From contig NZ_AGFR01000009.1 in assembly GCF_000231445.1 (NCBI RefSeq), forward strand, positions 372,001-436,000: DNA of 64,000 bases. The letters run 5' to 3'. The translations under genes were made by a program, and so were the position numbers. Below, one piece after another: positions 8,732 through 17,518 of this stretch; within the stretch, counting starts at the first letter, position 1, and each line of letters starts with the position of its first letter. Source of the stretch: Commensalibacter intestini A911. GTDB taxonomy: Bacteria; Pseudomonadota; Alphaproteobacteria; Acetobacterales; Acetobacteraceae. The notes under the pieces are model-generated. The model was not told the DNA's origin. It saw nothing but the letters and a program-made list of their open reading frames with translations, and made no database searches.

Positions 8732-9673
8732 TTATTTGGGGTTGCTTAAGTGTAACCATTCGTCAAAGATTTTATCTAATGAAATCGAAGAGTCTGGAGA
8801 AGAAAAGTTAAACTGTTTGATTGTTGGATATTTTGTTGAATAATCCAAATTTGTAGAGGGAAATGGAAATAAAGGATTTTTTTTGAGTAAATTGTATATT
8901 ATTTTAATTCTACTTGTTTGGATTGTAATAGGGATACTAAAGACAATTGAATTCTCTATTGTGTTATTTTGCTGAAGCTTAAAATGTAAATTAGGGTGTT
9001 GTTGTTGAAAAGAAAGTATGCTGAGAACAGAGGCACTAGTCATTAATACTTGATTATTTTTTAATAAAAAGTTGGCATCATTTGGCGTTGTCCACCATAC
9101 AATATAAGGACGAAGTTGATTCAGTTTTTTGAATGCTCGTAAAATTCCAGATGGGGTCGATAAAGTTTCAATAATTTCATCAGGAGGAACGTTATCTGCT
9201 AATAATGCAATGGATAATGCGCTAAAAGCATCTTTTTGCAATCCTCTTCTTCCTGGATATTGAGTGATATTCCAAAAATCTTTCCAAGTTGGGTTAAAAT
9301 GAATCTTACGTGTGTCCCATGCCAAGGCGATATGATCTGTTATTGTTTGAAAATCACATTGTTTGGTGTCGGAAGAGAGTAAATCATCAGGTAAGGAAAT
9401 TAATAATCCACGCTCGCATGCTTGGTCAGCAGTAGTTTTGTTGAGTAATAAAATATCTACAGGAGATTTATTTAGGGATAATGCTTGCTCTAGTGTTGTA
9501 ATATTACCATCCCATGTCACAAGATGGTATTTTTTATCATAAGTCTTAAAATAAAATTGATAGCCGTTTAGAACGCCTAAATTTGGCCGATTTACCTTAG
9601 TATCTGCAAAGCAAAAAGAGGTTGATAGTATGCTTGAAAAGATAAATATGAATATAAATTTAAGTAAATGCAT
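8732..9673 (-). CDS. Periplasmic solute-binding protein (polyamine-type, orphan)
   Basis: A 313-residue protein with a signal peptide (MHLLKFIFIFIFSSILSTSFCFA). The body has patterns of extracellular solute-binding proteins of the PotD/PotF type: DILLLNKTTADQACERGLL, TWKDFWNITQYPGRRGLQKDAFSALSIALLADNVPPDE, and VWWTTPNDANFLLKNNQVLMTSASV. Such proteins deliver substrates to an ABC importer. No permease or ATPase gene is adjacent on either side, so its transporter must be elsewhere, or it has another role. The ligand (polyamine or other) is a guess from family resemblance only. Confidence 0.75.
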   Translation of the reverse strand: MHLLKFIFIFIFSSILSTSFCFADTKVNRPNLGVLNGYQFYFKTYDKKYHLVTWDGNITTLEQALSLNKSPVDILLLNKTTADQACERGLLISLPDDLLSSDTKQCDFQTITDHIALAWDTRKIHFNPTWKDFWNITQYPGRRGLQKDAFSALSIALLADNVPPDEIIETLSTPSGILRAFKKLNQLRPYIVWWTTPNDANFLLKNNQVLMTSASVLSILSFQQQHPNLHFKLQQNNTIENSIVFSIPITIQTSRIKIIYNLLKKNPLFPFPSTNLDYSTKYPTIKQFNFSSPDSSISLDKIFDEWLHLSNPK

Positions 9674-9812
9674 ATAAATTTGTTAAATAATATGTAAGTA
9701 TAGTGAGTGACTATAAATTGTTTATACGAAGATGTAAAATATATTATCGTAAATACATGTTGTTGAAGATAAATTATTTGAATGTTTTCTCGGTATAGAA
9801 AGGAAAAACAGA

Positions 9813-10106
9813 ATGTTTTTTGGTAAAAAAGATAAGAAAAAAGCTGCAAAAGCTGCTGTTGCATTGCAAAAGAGTGCTCAAGACGAAATTAGATCTTTAA
9901 AGGAACAAGTTGAAGAGTTATTAAATGATCGAGTAACTCCAGCGATTGTACAAGCTGCGGATAAAGCTGATCAAGTTGTGCATAATACAAAAGAACTTAC
10001 AGATCATCAAATGAAGCATGTTTCTGATAAAGTGCAATCTAAACCTTTAATTGCTATTGTTCTCTCTATCGTCATTGGGTATTTATTAGGTCGAGTTATC
10101 CGTTAA
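9813..10106 (+). CDS. DUF883 family protein (YqjD/ElaB-like)
   Basis: A 97-residue protein with a Lys-rich N-terminus, an amphipathic coiled-coil centre (about 22-70) and a single C-terminal membrane helix ending IGYLLGRVIR, the layout of YqjD/ElaB/YgaM. In E. coli those C-tail-anchored proteins bind ribosomes in stationary phase. GAAAGGAAAAACAG upstream of the ATG is a good ribosome site. It is followed 34 bp later by a multi-helix protein, like the yqjD-yqjE arrangement, so the pair is likely an operon. Confidence 0.82.
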   Translation: MFFGKKDKKKAAKAAVALQKSAQDEIRSLKEQVEELLNDRVTPAIVQAADKADQVVHNTKELTDHQMKHVSDKVQSKPLIAIVLSIVIGYLLGRVIR

Positions 10107-10140
10107 TTTTGTTATCATTTAGAAAGTGATTTAAAGAATC

Positions 10141-10569
10141 ATGAAGATTGCTGAGTATGGTAAAGCCGCAGTTGATGCTGAGGTTATACTTCTGAAAAAA
10201 AAGTCAATTAGAATTAGCAAGCAAATTGTTTTGTGTTTGGTTGGAGCTCTTTTTGGCTTATTTGCATTGATTTCCATTCATGCTGTTTTGGCCGCACTTT
10301 GTTGGAATTTACTCCATACAGGTTTTTTGGGAACGTCATTGATTATTCTCGTGTTTGATGGTGTTTGTGCAGCTTTCTTATTTTGGTGTGCTTTCAAGCA
10401 AAGAGTTAGTGTGGCTGAGTTAGAAGCAAAAGTCGTTCGTAATCATAATTTAAAAGAATTACGAAATTCGCTTGCGATTACGGCATTAATTGGAACGTTA
10501 AGTGGCCCTATTGGGGGATACGTGCGTGGGATTATTTGGCAATTTATCAAAAAGATATTTAAGAAATAA
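10141..10569 (+). CDS. Small integral membrane protein, YqjE/holin-X-like
   Basis: A 142-residue protein with an amphipathic N-terminus, two strong membrane helices (about 28-52 and 58-80) separated by a short loop, a charged cytoplasmic stretch, and a Gly-rich weaker hydrophobic stretch ending in a basic tail (FIKKIFKK). Position behind the DUF883 gene and general shape fit the YqjE or putative-holin group. That holin label is only a family name; no lysis function or prophage context exists here. Function unknown. Confidence 0.65.
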   Translation: MKIAEYGKAAVDAEVILLKKKSIRISKQIVLCLVGALFGLFALISIHAVLAALCWNLLHTGFLGTSLIILVFDGVCAAFLFWCAFKQRVSVAELEAKVVRNHNLKELRNSLAITALIGTLSGPIGGYVRGIIWQFIKKIFKK

Positions 10570-10588
10570 TTTGAATTAATAAAATAAA

Positions 10589-10626
10589 ATTGAGGTTTGT
10601 ATATATTGATTTTTACAAACCTCGAT
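10589..10626 (+). terminator. Strong hairpin after the DUF883 pair, no U-tract
   Basis: ATTGAGGTTTGTA (10589-10601) pairs with TACAAACCTCGAT (10614-10626) with a single G-U wobble, leaving a 12-nt loop. It lies 20 bp after the stop of the membrane-protein gene, where a terminator is expected, but no T run follows on the plus strand. It could equally be an mRNA-stabilising hairpin or part of the ctrA-like leader. Confidence 0.45.
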
Positions 10627-10639
10627 ATTATCTAAATAG

Positions 10640-10665
10640 TTAATAAAGTATTAATTCTTTCTTAA
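10640..10665 (+). promoter_or_regulatory. Two overlapping CtrA boxes (TTAA-N7-TTAA)
   Basis: TTAA occurs at 10640-10643, 10651-10654 and 10662-10665, each exactly 11 bp apart, giving two overlapping perfect TTAA-N7-TTAA sites 68-93 bp before the start of the CtrA-like gene. TTAA-N7-TTAA is the full CtrA recognition site in Caulobacter and relatives. TTAA is common in AT-rich DNA, but the one-turn phasing of three copies is notable. Inference: autoregulation of the downstream gene. Confidence 0.55.
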
Positions 10666-10732
10666 GTTTTAATTGATTTTTGTTTTCAACTTATGATAGT
10701 TATTAGCTAAAGAGCTATCTGGAGTAGATACT

Positions 10733-11437
10733 ATGCATGTTCTTCTTATGGGCGAAATATTCTTTTCTGAGCATGAGTTCTATCAAGAGTTGAAGGCAGC
10801 GGGCTTTTCAATTGATCGTGTTCCTTATGATACCCAGCTTTTATCGGCGTCGCGTTTCTACGATTATGATATGCTTATTATCGAGCCAGACATTTTAGAT
10901 AAGCAGTTTTTTTCTACAATTAAATTTTTAAGATCGCTTAGTGAAAAACTACCTATGCTTGTTGTTTCTAAGAAAAACGATCTTGATCTTAAAGTTCAAT
11001 CATTCCAAGTTGGTGTAGATGACTTTGTTGCTATTCCTTTTGCGATGCAGGAGCTATTAGCTCGGTGTAAGGCGCTTTTAAGGCGTGCGAATAAAGTTGT
11101 TGCAGATCGTATTGTCAAGGCAGGTCCATTACAGATTAATTTAGAAACACGTGAAGTTTCAGTTAATAATAATATGGTGCGTTTAACGGCTAAAGAATAT
11201 GCAATTCTAGAAATGCTTATTCTAAGGCGAGGTGTTTTAATTAGTAAAACAACCATTCTGAATTATTTGTATGCAGATAGCGATGATGAACCAGATATGA
11301 AAATTATCGATGTTTTTGTTTGTAAGCTTAGAAAAAAGCTACAAAATGCTGGTGCTGGAGATTTAATTTCTACGATGTGGGGGCAAGGATATATTTTTCA
11401 CAATACCCACTCTGCCTCTTCTAAAGAAGAAGCCTAG
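10733..11437 (+). CDS. ctrA: CtrA-like response regulator with Glu at the phospho-acceptor site
   Basis: 234 residues, colinear without gaps with Caulobacter CtrA (from memory) through the first 100 positions. The C-terminal OmpR-type winged helix is strongly CtrA-like: VRLTAKEYAILEMLILRRG, then DEPDMKIIDVFVCKLRKKL and WGQGYIFH. The receiver domain is unusual: acceptor Asp51 is Glu51 (YDYDMLIIE), the acidic pocket EDD is GEI (7-9), and the conserved Lys of KPF is Ile101 (AIPF). It therefore probably cannot be phosphorylated normally; E51 matches the laboratory phosphomimetic D51E. GGAG lies 8 bp before the ATG. Tandem CtrA boxes lie upstream. In Alphaproteobacteria CtrA controls cell cycle, motility or envelope genes. 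Whether this is the only CtrA or a paralogue cannot be told from the window. Confidence 0.8.
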   Translation: MHVLLMGEIFFSEHEFYQELKAAGFSIDRVPYDTQLLSASRFYDYDMLIIEPDILDKQFFSTIKFLRSLSEKLPMLVVSKKNDLDLKVQSFQVGVDDFVAIPFAMQELLARCKALLRRANKVVADRIVKAGPLQINLETREVSVNNNMVRLTAKEYAILEMLILRRGVLISKTTILNYLYADSDDEPDMKIIDVFVCKLRKKLQNAGAGDLISTMWGQGYIFHNTHSASSKEEA

Positions 11438-11469
11438 TAATTTATTATAGCAGTTTATTTAAGTCGCGG

Positions 11470-12258
11470 TTAAACAGTGAATTGCTCTGCGACTATTCTT
11501 TCTGACAGTTCATGTCCTTGGTTAAATAAAATCGTTGATTTGATTGTGCGATTTTCTTTTACAAAAACCTGTGTCACATCTCTTATTTCTGTAAAATCAG
11601 CGACAGCGGCAATAGGGCGTTTTTTTTCTTCCATGGTTAAAAATTGAATAGAAGTGTTGGAAGGAAGTAGGGCGCCTCTCCATCGACGAGGACGAAAAGG
11701 GCAGATCGGGGTCAAAGGTAAAAGCCCAGAATTTAAAGGTACAATAGGGCCATGAGCCGACAAATTATAAGCTGTTGATCCTGCTGGTGTTGATACAATA
11801 ATACCATCGCAAATAAGTTCAGGAAGTCTAATTTCATCATTGGTAATAATTTGTATTTTTGCAGCTTGTCTTGTCTGTCTATAAAGGAAAATGTCATTAA
11901 AAGCTAAAGCTGTATGTGTTTTTCCATCTGCAGTGTAAGCAGTCATGGCTAGAGGATGTAGAGAAGTTGGTTGGGCCTCGTGTAAAATTAGCGGTAAATC
12001 TTTTTCTATAGATATTTTGGGGTTGGTTAAAAAACCCACAGATCCAAAATTAATACTATAAATAGGGATTTGGTAATTTAAATAATTATGTAATGTTTCC
12101 AACATAAAGCCGTCACCACCAATACAGATGATCACTTCTGTTTCATTAATATCTGCATTGCCATATTTTTTTATCAGGTCATTTTTATATTTAATTGCTT
12201 CAGAGCTTTTAACAGATAAAAAATGTATTTTTTTTGGTGGATCAATTAGGGGCCACAT
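11470..12258 (-). CDS. nadK: NAD kinase
   Basis: Phosphorylates NAD to NADP in the cytoplasm. About 262 residues, normal for the short bacterial form. Diagnostic motifs: IGGDGFMLETLH (the GGDG phosphate-binding loop), NFGSVGFLTN, ALAFNDIF (NE/D motif) and TPAGSTAYNLSAHGPIVPL. The start ATG 12258 (MWPLIDPPKK) is chosen because GGAAATATCT precedes it; a TTG four codons upstream is also possible. It is convergent with the ctrA-like gene and leaves a 465-bp AT-rich spacer upstream. Confidence 0.95.
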   Translation of the reverse strand: MWPLIDPPKKIHFLSVKSSEAIKYKNDLIKKYGNADINETEVIICIGGDGFMLETLHNYLNYQIPIYSINFGSVGFLTNPKISIEKDLPLILHEAQPTSLHPLAMTAYTADGKTHTALAFNDIFLYRQTRQAAKIQIITNDEIRLPELICDGIIVSTPAGSTAYNLSAHGPIVPLNSGLLPLTPICPFRPRRWRGALLPSNTSIQFLTMEEKKRPIAAVADFTEIRDVTQVFVKENRTIKSTILFNQGHELSERIVAEQFTV

Positions 12259-12723
12259 AGATATTTCCAAGATAATTTAGAGTTTAGTAACTTAATATAT
12301 GGAGGCGGAGGAAAATAATTTTGCTTTATAATTTATAGTTAATGTAGTTATCTTACTTTATTTTGAAATTATTCATAGCCTATTAGACTAATTTAGTCCT
12401 TTATTTTTTTTATACAATATAATATTAAATCAAAATTAAAGTAAATTATCATTATATTTGTTTTATAATCGTTATTATTTCTGTGTATATAACATTTTGT
12501 AGAAATTGAATGTTAAAGTAAAGCAATTATTTCAACTTTTAATTGTATTTAATTGTTTTAATACAATTAAAAGTTTTGTTCATCTATAATTATTTATTTA
12601 AATTTCGTATCTATACTTGAATTTATTCGCTTGTGCTGTTAATTATTATAAGATTTATAATAAATTTTTATTTAAGCAAAATATTGTTGAATAATTATTT
12701 TTATTACGAGAGTAAATATTTTT
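12259..12723. other. Very AT-rich intergenic region, 465 bp
   Basis: Divergent spacer between nadK and the XRE regulator. It has no ORF with coding character. It contains a perfect 15-bp inverted repeat at 12534-12575 and several TTAA tetramers at irregular spacing (9-10 bp, so not CtrA boxes). It must hold both promoters, but base composition makes -10 elements impossible to single out. Confidence 0.6.
12534..12575. repeat. Perfect 15-bp inverted repeat
   Basis: AACTTTTAATTGTAT (12534-12548) and ATACAATTAAAAGTT (12561-12575) are exact reverse complements around a 12-bp spacer. It lies about 150 bp upstream of the XRE-family regulator. It could be an operator for that dimeric regulator or a hairpin in its leader; the very low GC makes a terminator unlikely. 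Confidence 0.6.
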
Positions 12724-13242
12724 ATGGCTGAAAATAAAAAAATTTCAGATGTATATATGAAAGATAATCTGATAGAATCTAACTTTATTGATAAAAGAGT
12801 TGGAGGACGTATTCGTTTAAGAAGAAGACTTTTAGGTTACTCTCAAGAAAAGCTTGCTTTGGCTCTTGGTCTTTCTTTTCAACAGGTCCAAAAATATGAA
12901 AAAGGAAGTAATCGTGTTGGTGCATCAAGGTTATTTGATATAGCGCAGATTTTACAAGTTCCTATTAATTTCTTTTTTGATGAATTTTTAAATCCACTTT
13001 ATATTGAAGAAAAAATATTAGGTGCTGACATGTCATCTGCTATTGCACAAGATGTTCATAGTAGTTTAGATGATACATCAGAATCTGTATCCTCGCCTGA
13101 AGATGAAAAAGATACGATATTTGAGTTGATGAGTAATAAAGAGGCTATTCATCTTTTAAAAGCGTATTATGCGATTGCAGATCTTGAAATTCGTCAAAAA
13201 TTATTACATTTAATTCGTGCTATGGGAGATAACAGAGAATAA
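12724..13242 (+). CDS. XRE-family helix-turn-helix regulator
   Basis: 172 residues. A Cro/C1-type helix-turn-helix spans about 23-83: VGGRIRLRRRLLGYSQEKLALALGLSFQQVQKYEKGSNRVGASRLFDIAQILQVPINFFFDE, where SFQQVQKYEKG is the recognition helix. The C-terminal part (SNKEAIHLLKAYYAIADLEIRQKLLHLIRAM) is the short helical extension seen in the alphaproteobacterial group that includes the PraR/PhrR regulators of rhizobia. Targets are unknown. The N-terminal 22 residues are poorly structured. Single gene with a long upstream region carrying an inverted repeat, compatible with autoregulation. Confidence 0.88.
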   Translation: MAENKKISDVYMKDNLIESNFIDKRVGGRIRLRRRLLGYSQEKLALALGLSFQQVQKYEKGSNRVGASRLFDIAQILQVPINFFFDEFLNPLYIEEKILGADMSSAIAQDVHSSLDDTSESVSSPEDEKDTIFELMSNKEAIHLLKAYYAIADLEIRQKLLHLIRAMGDNRE

Positions 13243-13249
13243 GCTTATT

Positions 13250-13927
13250 TTATTCTCTATGAAGAATTTTATCGGTTATAAAAGAAGAGATTTTTTTAGC
13301 TTTGAATTCTTTTCTTAAAAAATCTTCATGGTAATCTTGGTTTATCCATGTGAGGAAATCTATTTTTCCTTGAGTTTGTTGATAATAGTAAACGAAAAAA
13401 CGGTCTAAAATACCTGTTTTTGCTTGTTTAAAATGTCCAAATTTCCAAGAGAGTTGAGCAATAGCATCATCGAGAGTTTTGCCTTCGAACAAAGTAATTA
13501 ATGCTGAAACTAATCCAGCACGATCCGCACCAGATTTACAATGAATGAGGATCGGAAACTCAAGGTTGGGGTAAAGTTGTGCAAGATTTAAAATACGATC
13601 TTTATGAGGGGCTCCGCGACTTTCAAATGGTAAATCAAGCTGTGTAATTCCAAGTTGTTTGGCGGCTTGTCGAGAAAGGGCATCTGATCCACAATCACGT
13701 TTGCCACGTAAGTTAATAATTGTTTTAATATGATGTTTTTGAACAAGTTTGCGTAATCTTGCAGGCGTTGGATGATTGCAACGATAGACTTTGCTTGGAA
13801 TAACAGCGTGAAAATTTGTCCAGACCAGCCTAAATATAGAATGGTCAATAAATAGACTATCTAACCATGCTTTGTAACGGTCAGAGGGAGTGGAAAGTGA
13901 TGGATCAAAAGATATTTTCTTGCTCAT
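13250..13927 (-). CDS. Tyrosine/dual-specificity phosphatase-like protein
   Basis: 225 residues. The phosphatase signature Cys-X5-Arg is present as HCKSGADRAG (about residue 132), with the preceding strand FPILI. Upstream, VYRCNHPTPARLRKLVQKHHIKTIINLRGKRD is the typical start of bacterial DSP-like phosphatases (DUF442/Siw14-related), where the RG loop approaches the active site. Known family substrates are phosphotyrosine, inositol phosphates or lipid phosphates; none can be assigned here. It ends 8 bp from the convergent XRE gene, and its start lies 18 bp downstream of the sdhB stop, so it may be the last gene of the sdh transcript. Confidence 0.82.
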   Translation of the reverse strand: MSKKISFDPSLSTPSDRYKAWLDSLFIDHSIFRLVWTNFHAVIPSKVYRCNHPTPARLRKLVQKHHIKTIINLRGKRDCGSDALSRQAAKQLGITQLDLPFESRGAPHKDRILNLAQLYPNLEFPILIHCKSGADRAGLVSALITLFEGKTLDDAIAQLSWKFGHFKQAKTGILDRFFVYYYQQTQGKIDFLTWINQDYHEDFLRKEFKAKKISSFITDKILHRE

Positions 13928-13945
13928 GATCCATCTTTATATGAT

Positions 13946-14728
13946 TTAGATTTTACGTTCAACTTGTAAATGCTTTAACTCTGCAATTGCTTTGGCAGGA
14001 TTTAAACCTTTTGGACAAGTTTGCGTACAATTCATAATTGTACGGCATGCATATAAACGCATGGAATCTTCTAGTTCATTCAAGCGCTCACCAGCATATT
14101 CGTCACGACTATCAGAAACCCAACGCATTGCGGCTAATAAAACTGCTGGGCCTAAATATTTATCGCCATTCCACCAATAAGAGGGGCAAGAAGTTGAGCA
14201 ACAAAAACATAAAATACACTCATAAAGTCCATCCATTTTCTTGCGTTCTTCAACACTTTGAAGACGTTCTTTATCAGGTGGTGGTGGTGTATCAGATTTT
14301 AGCCAAGGTTCTACTTCGCGTAATTGGGCATAAGGGCCACTGAGGTCTGGGATAAGATCTTTAACGACAGGCATATGCGGTAAAGGATAGATAGGCACAT
14401 CAGAATTAATGTCTTTGATATATTTCAAACAAGCCAGAGTATTGTGACCATCGATGTTCATGGCGCATGAACCACAAACCCCCTCACGACAAGAACGACG
14501 GAAGGAAAGGGTAGGATCAATTTCATTTTTAATGTAAATCAATGCATCCAATACCATAGGACCGATTTTATCTAAGTCGACTTCGTAAGTGTCGGTGACA
14601 GGATTACGATCATCGTCGGGGCTCCAGCGATATATTTTAAAACGTTTAACGTTTTTCGCATCAGGAGCAGCATGAAAGGTCTTGCCAACACCGATACGGC
14701 TATTTTGAGGTAATCTAAATTCAACCAT
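13946..14728 (-). CDS. sdhB: Succinate dehydrogenase iron-sulfur subunit
   Basis: 260 residues. Three Fe-S clusters are visible: 2Fe-2S ligands in [15 protein letters not shown] with the later Cys of LACLKY, 4Fe-4S ligands in [11 protein letters not shown], and 3Fe-4S ligands in [17 protein letters not shown]. It passes electrons from SdhA to the membrane quinone site. Last sdh gene of sdhCDAB, 18 bp after sdhA. The full sdh operon is a meaningful marker, since some acetic acid bacteria (Gluconobacter) lack it. Confidence 0.97.
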   Translation of the reverse strand: MVEFRLPQNSRIGVGKTFHAAPDAKNVKRFKIYRWSPDDDRNPVTDTYEVDLDKIGPMVLDALIYIKNEIDPTLSFRRSCREGVCGSCAMNIDGHNTLACLKYIKDINSDVPIYPLPHMPVVKDLIPDLSGPYAQLREVEPWLKSDTPPPPDKERLQSVEERKKMDGLYECILCFCCSTSCPSYWWNGDKYLGPAVLLAAMRWVSDSRDEYAGERLNELEDSMRLYACRTIMNCTQTCPKGLNPAKAIAELKHLQVERKI

Positions 14729-14746
14729 AATTTTAACCTTTCTTAC

Positions 14747-16558
14747 CTAATATACGCGTTTTTTCGGAGGGAAAGTTTGAACTTCATCGGTCAGCGTATG
14801 CATATGCACTGGACGATAATCCAAAGAGACTTTTCCTTTGTTGTTTAGGAAAGAAACGGTATGTTTTAACCAATCTTTGTCATCACGATCAGGATGATCA
14901 TCATGGGCATGTGCACCTCGGCTTTCTTTGCGAGCTTCTGCACTAACCATGGTTACCGTTGCATTGGCAAGAAGGTTTTCAAATTCTAATGCTTCCATTA
15001 GGTCTGTATTCCAAATCAAAGATTCGTCTGCAACAGAGATATCTGCAAGTTCGGGCCAGATTTTTTCTATTTTTTCTACACCATCTTTGAGGTTCTGGTT
15101 ATTTCGGAAAACAGCAGCGTGACGTTGCATTGTGCGTTGTAAGTTATCACGTAATTTAGCAACTCTGGTATTTCCTTTGGCGTATCTGAGGGTATCCAGA
15201 CGCGCAATGGCATCTTCACCTGCATTGGCAGGTAATGGAGGAATGTTATCGTTTGGTTTTAAGGTTTCTTTAGCACGTAAGGCAGCTGCACGGCCAAAAA
15301 CAATTAAGTCGAGTAAAGAGTTTGTTCCTAAACGGTTAGCCCCATGAACAGAAACGCAAGCGGCTTCTCCGATAGCCATTAAGCCAAGGACTGTTGCATC
15401 TGGATTATCTTTGGTTGGACGGATGACTTCGGCATGAATATTCGTTGGAATACCACCCATATTATAATGAACCGTTGGCAGAACAGGAACGGGATCTTTG
15501 GTAACATCAATGCCAGCAAAGACTTTAGAAGTCTCAACAATGCTAGGAAGGCGTTCATGTAAAATATCTGCACCTAAATGTTCCAAGTGCAACATGATAT
15601 GATCTTTGTTTGGACCACAACCACGACCTTCGTTAATTTCCACAATCATTGCACGAGATACAACGTCACGAGAGGCAAGGTCTTTGGCATGAGGGGCATA
15701 ACGCTCCATGAAGCGTTCACCTTCAGAGTTGGTTAAATACCCACCTTCACCACGGCAACCTTCGGTTAATAAACAACCAGCTGGGAAAATACCTGTTGGA
15801 TGGAATTGAACAAATTCCATATCTTGGGTTGGAATACCTGCACGCATAGCCATGGCGTTTCCATCACCAGTACATGTATGTGCAGAAGTGCAAGATTGGA
15901 ATGCACGTCCATAACCACCTGTTGCTAAGACAACTAAGTTCGCACGAAAACGATGCATGGTGCCGTCATCAAGACACCAAGCCATGACGCCTTTACAAGC
16001 CCCTTTATCATCCATAATCAAGTCAATAGCGAAATACTCGACAAAAAATTCAACGTCGTGTTTAAGGCTTTGTTGGTATAATGTATGTAAAATTGCATGT
16101 CCTGTTCTGTCAGCAGCAGCACAAGCGCGTTGTACGGGTTCTTTCCCAAAATCACGCATATGTCCACCAAAAGGACGTTGGTAAATCTTACCGTCTTCTG
16201 TGCGGGTAAAAGGAACGCCCATATGTTCTAGTTCATAGACGGCAGGAACAGCTTCGCGACATAAATATTCAATAGCGTCTTGGTCGCCTAACCAGTCTGA
16301 GCCTTTGACGGTATCATACATATGCCATTGCCAGTGATCTTCGGCCATGTTGCCTAAAGAGGCGGCAATGCCTCCTTGAGCTGCTGTTGTATGACTGCGT
16401 GTTGGGAAAACTTTGGTAATACAAGCGGTACGTAATCCAGCGGCACCCATTCCTAATGTTGCACGAAGCCCAGAGCCACCAGCACCCACAACAATAACGT
16501 CATATGCATGATCAACAATACGATAACTGCGTTGTGAAGGTAAGGTTATGGTATTCAT
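14747..16558 (-). CDS. sdhA: Succinate dehydrogenase flavoprotein subunit
   Basis: 603 residues, the usual length. [18 protein letters not shown] binds the FAD ADP moiety; His56 in [11 protein letters not shown] is the expected covalent FAD attachment site. Substrate-site motifs [22 protein letters not shown] and [19 protein letters not shown] are intact. It oxidises succinate to fumarate at the cytoplasmic face of the inner membrane as part of both the TCA cycle and the respiratory chain. Third gene of sdhCDAB. Confidence 0.98.
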   Translation of the reverse strand: MNTITLPSQRSYRIVDHAYDVIVVGAGGSGLRATLGMGAAGLRTACITKVFPTRSHTTAAQGGIAASLGNMAEDHWQWHMYDTVKGSDWLGDQDAIEYLCREAVPAVYELEHMGVPFTRTEDGKIYQRPFGGHMRDFGKEPVQRACAAADRTGHAILHTLYQQSLKHDVEFFVEYFAIDLIMDDKGACKGVMAWCLDDGTMHRFRANLVVLATGGYGRAFQSCTSAHTCTGDGNAMAMRAGIPTQDMEFVQFHPTGIFPAGCLLTEGCRGEGGYLTNSEGERFMERYAPHAKDLASRDVVSRAMIVEINEGRGCGPNKDHIMLHLEHLGADILHERLPSIVETSKVFAGIDVTKDPVPVLPTVHYNMGGIPTNIHAEVIRPTKDNPDATVLGLMAIGEAACVSVHGANRLGTNSLLDLIVFGRAAALRAKETLKPNDNIPPLPANAGEDAIARLDTLRYAKGNTRVAKLRDNLQRTMQRHAAVFRNNQNLKDGVEKIEKIWPELADISVADESLIWNTDLMEALEFENLLANATVTMVSAEARKESRGAHAHDDHPDRDDKDWLKHTVSFLNNKGKVSLDYRPVHMHTLTDEVQTFPPKKRVY

Positions 16559-16590
16559 TATTTCATATATCCTGTTTCTTTTATTTTTAA

Positions 16591-17001
16591 TTATTTTTTA
16601 GCTGGAGCCAAAGCAAGTTTCAAAATGGAAATAACGGATAATAATCCCAAGAAGAAAGTTCCACCTTTAATGATTAAATCAAGGATTGATTTACTTTTTC
16701 CTCGTGAATAATCGCTGGTAATCACTTGTAGCCCCATTTGCATATGATGAAAGGTGATAATCATCAAAGAAAGAAGCAAAACAGTATTCACAGGTTTTCC
16801 AGCCCATTGCACAACAGCTTTATGATCTGCATCGGCCAACCTTAACATCTGGATAATAAACCAAATAGACAATGGGGCGCTGCCAATTGCGGTGATGCGC
16901 TCTGCTTTCCAATGCTCAACAACATGATGACCTGCACCGAGTTGGCGCATGCGACCTAAGTTAGAACGTAAAACGGTGGGATGATCGGAAGATATTCTCA
17001 C
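16591..17001 (-). CDS. sdhD: Succinate dehydrogenase membrane anchor subunit D
   Basis: 136 residues with three membrane helices (about 42-60, 69-88, 108-130). [14 protein letters not shown] carries the His that ligates heme b and residues near the quinone site, as in alphaproteobacterial SdhD. The basic N-terminus ([27 protein letters not shown]) matches family members. Lies between sdhC and sdhA. Confidence 0.92.
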   Translation of the reverse strand: MRISSDHPTVLRSNLGRMRQLGAGHHVVEHWKAERITAIGSAPLSIWFIIQMLRLADADHKAVVQWAGKPVNTVLLLSLMIITFHHMQMGLQVITSDYSRGKSKSILDLIIKGGTFFLGLLSVISILKLALAPAKK

Positions 17002-17065
17002 GGATAGTTTCTCCTAAAGTAATAAATTAAAAATATGAGTGATTATTGATTGTGTAATTAATTGA

Positions 17066-17518
17066 TTACTTATTCTTTTTACTTAATCGCTTGCCGATAA
17101 TGATTGTCCATAACCCAAGGGTTAACGCTGAAATACCAACGATATCGATCTTGCTATCTTTATTAATTTCTTCTTTTTCCAAGCGTTTTGCGGTGCTGTC
17201 CCACATTAAATGGCGTATGCCACGAATGAAATGTAAAAAGAAAGAAGCAGAAAAGCCAAATAAAACAACTTGCCCAGGAAAACTGCCAGTGACTTTTTGA
17301 ACGGTTTTAAAAGATTTAGGCCCTTTTGCAGCAGAAGCAAGCCACGCAACCATTAATGTTGATCCGAAGGCTAAAGCCGCCCCAGTTATTCTATTTAAAA
17401 TAGATAAGGACATTGAAGGGATAGGTTTATAGACTTGTAAATGTGGTGACATAGGTCGTTTTTGTAACGTACCATCACTTTTATGACCGACATAAAAAGT
17501 CTCGCGTATATCCGACAT
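17066..17518 (-). CDS. sdhC: Succinate dehydrogenase cytochrome b556 subunit
   Basis: 150 residues. The family signature RPMSPHLQVYKPIPSMSLSILNRITGAAL covers the N-terminus and first helix, and the heme-ligand His is in FFLHFIRGIRHLMWD. Three membrane helices. The C-terminal segment between helices 2 and 3 is slightly longer and charged (KRLEKEEINKDSK). First gene of sdhCDAB; the leader upstream contains a short palindrome CGGCATGATGCCG (17539-17551). Confidence 0.92.
   Translation of the reverse strand: MSDIRETFYVGHKSDGTLQKRPMSPHLQVYKPIPSMSLSILNRITGAALAFGSTLMVAWLASAAKGPKSFKTVQKVTGSFPGQVVLFGFSASFFLHFIRGIRHLMWDSTAKRLEKEEINKDSKIDIVGISALTLGLWTIIIGKRLSKKNK

Noticed and set aside
10141-10569. Prophage holin suggested by the shape of the membrane protein
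   Set aside because: No phage genes nearby; the DUF883 neighbour indicates a YqjD/YqjE-like pair instead.
12539-12570. CtrA boxes in the nadK/XRE spacer
   Set aside because: Four TTAA occur but at 9-10 bp spacing, not the 11 bp required for TTAA-N7-TTAA.
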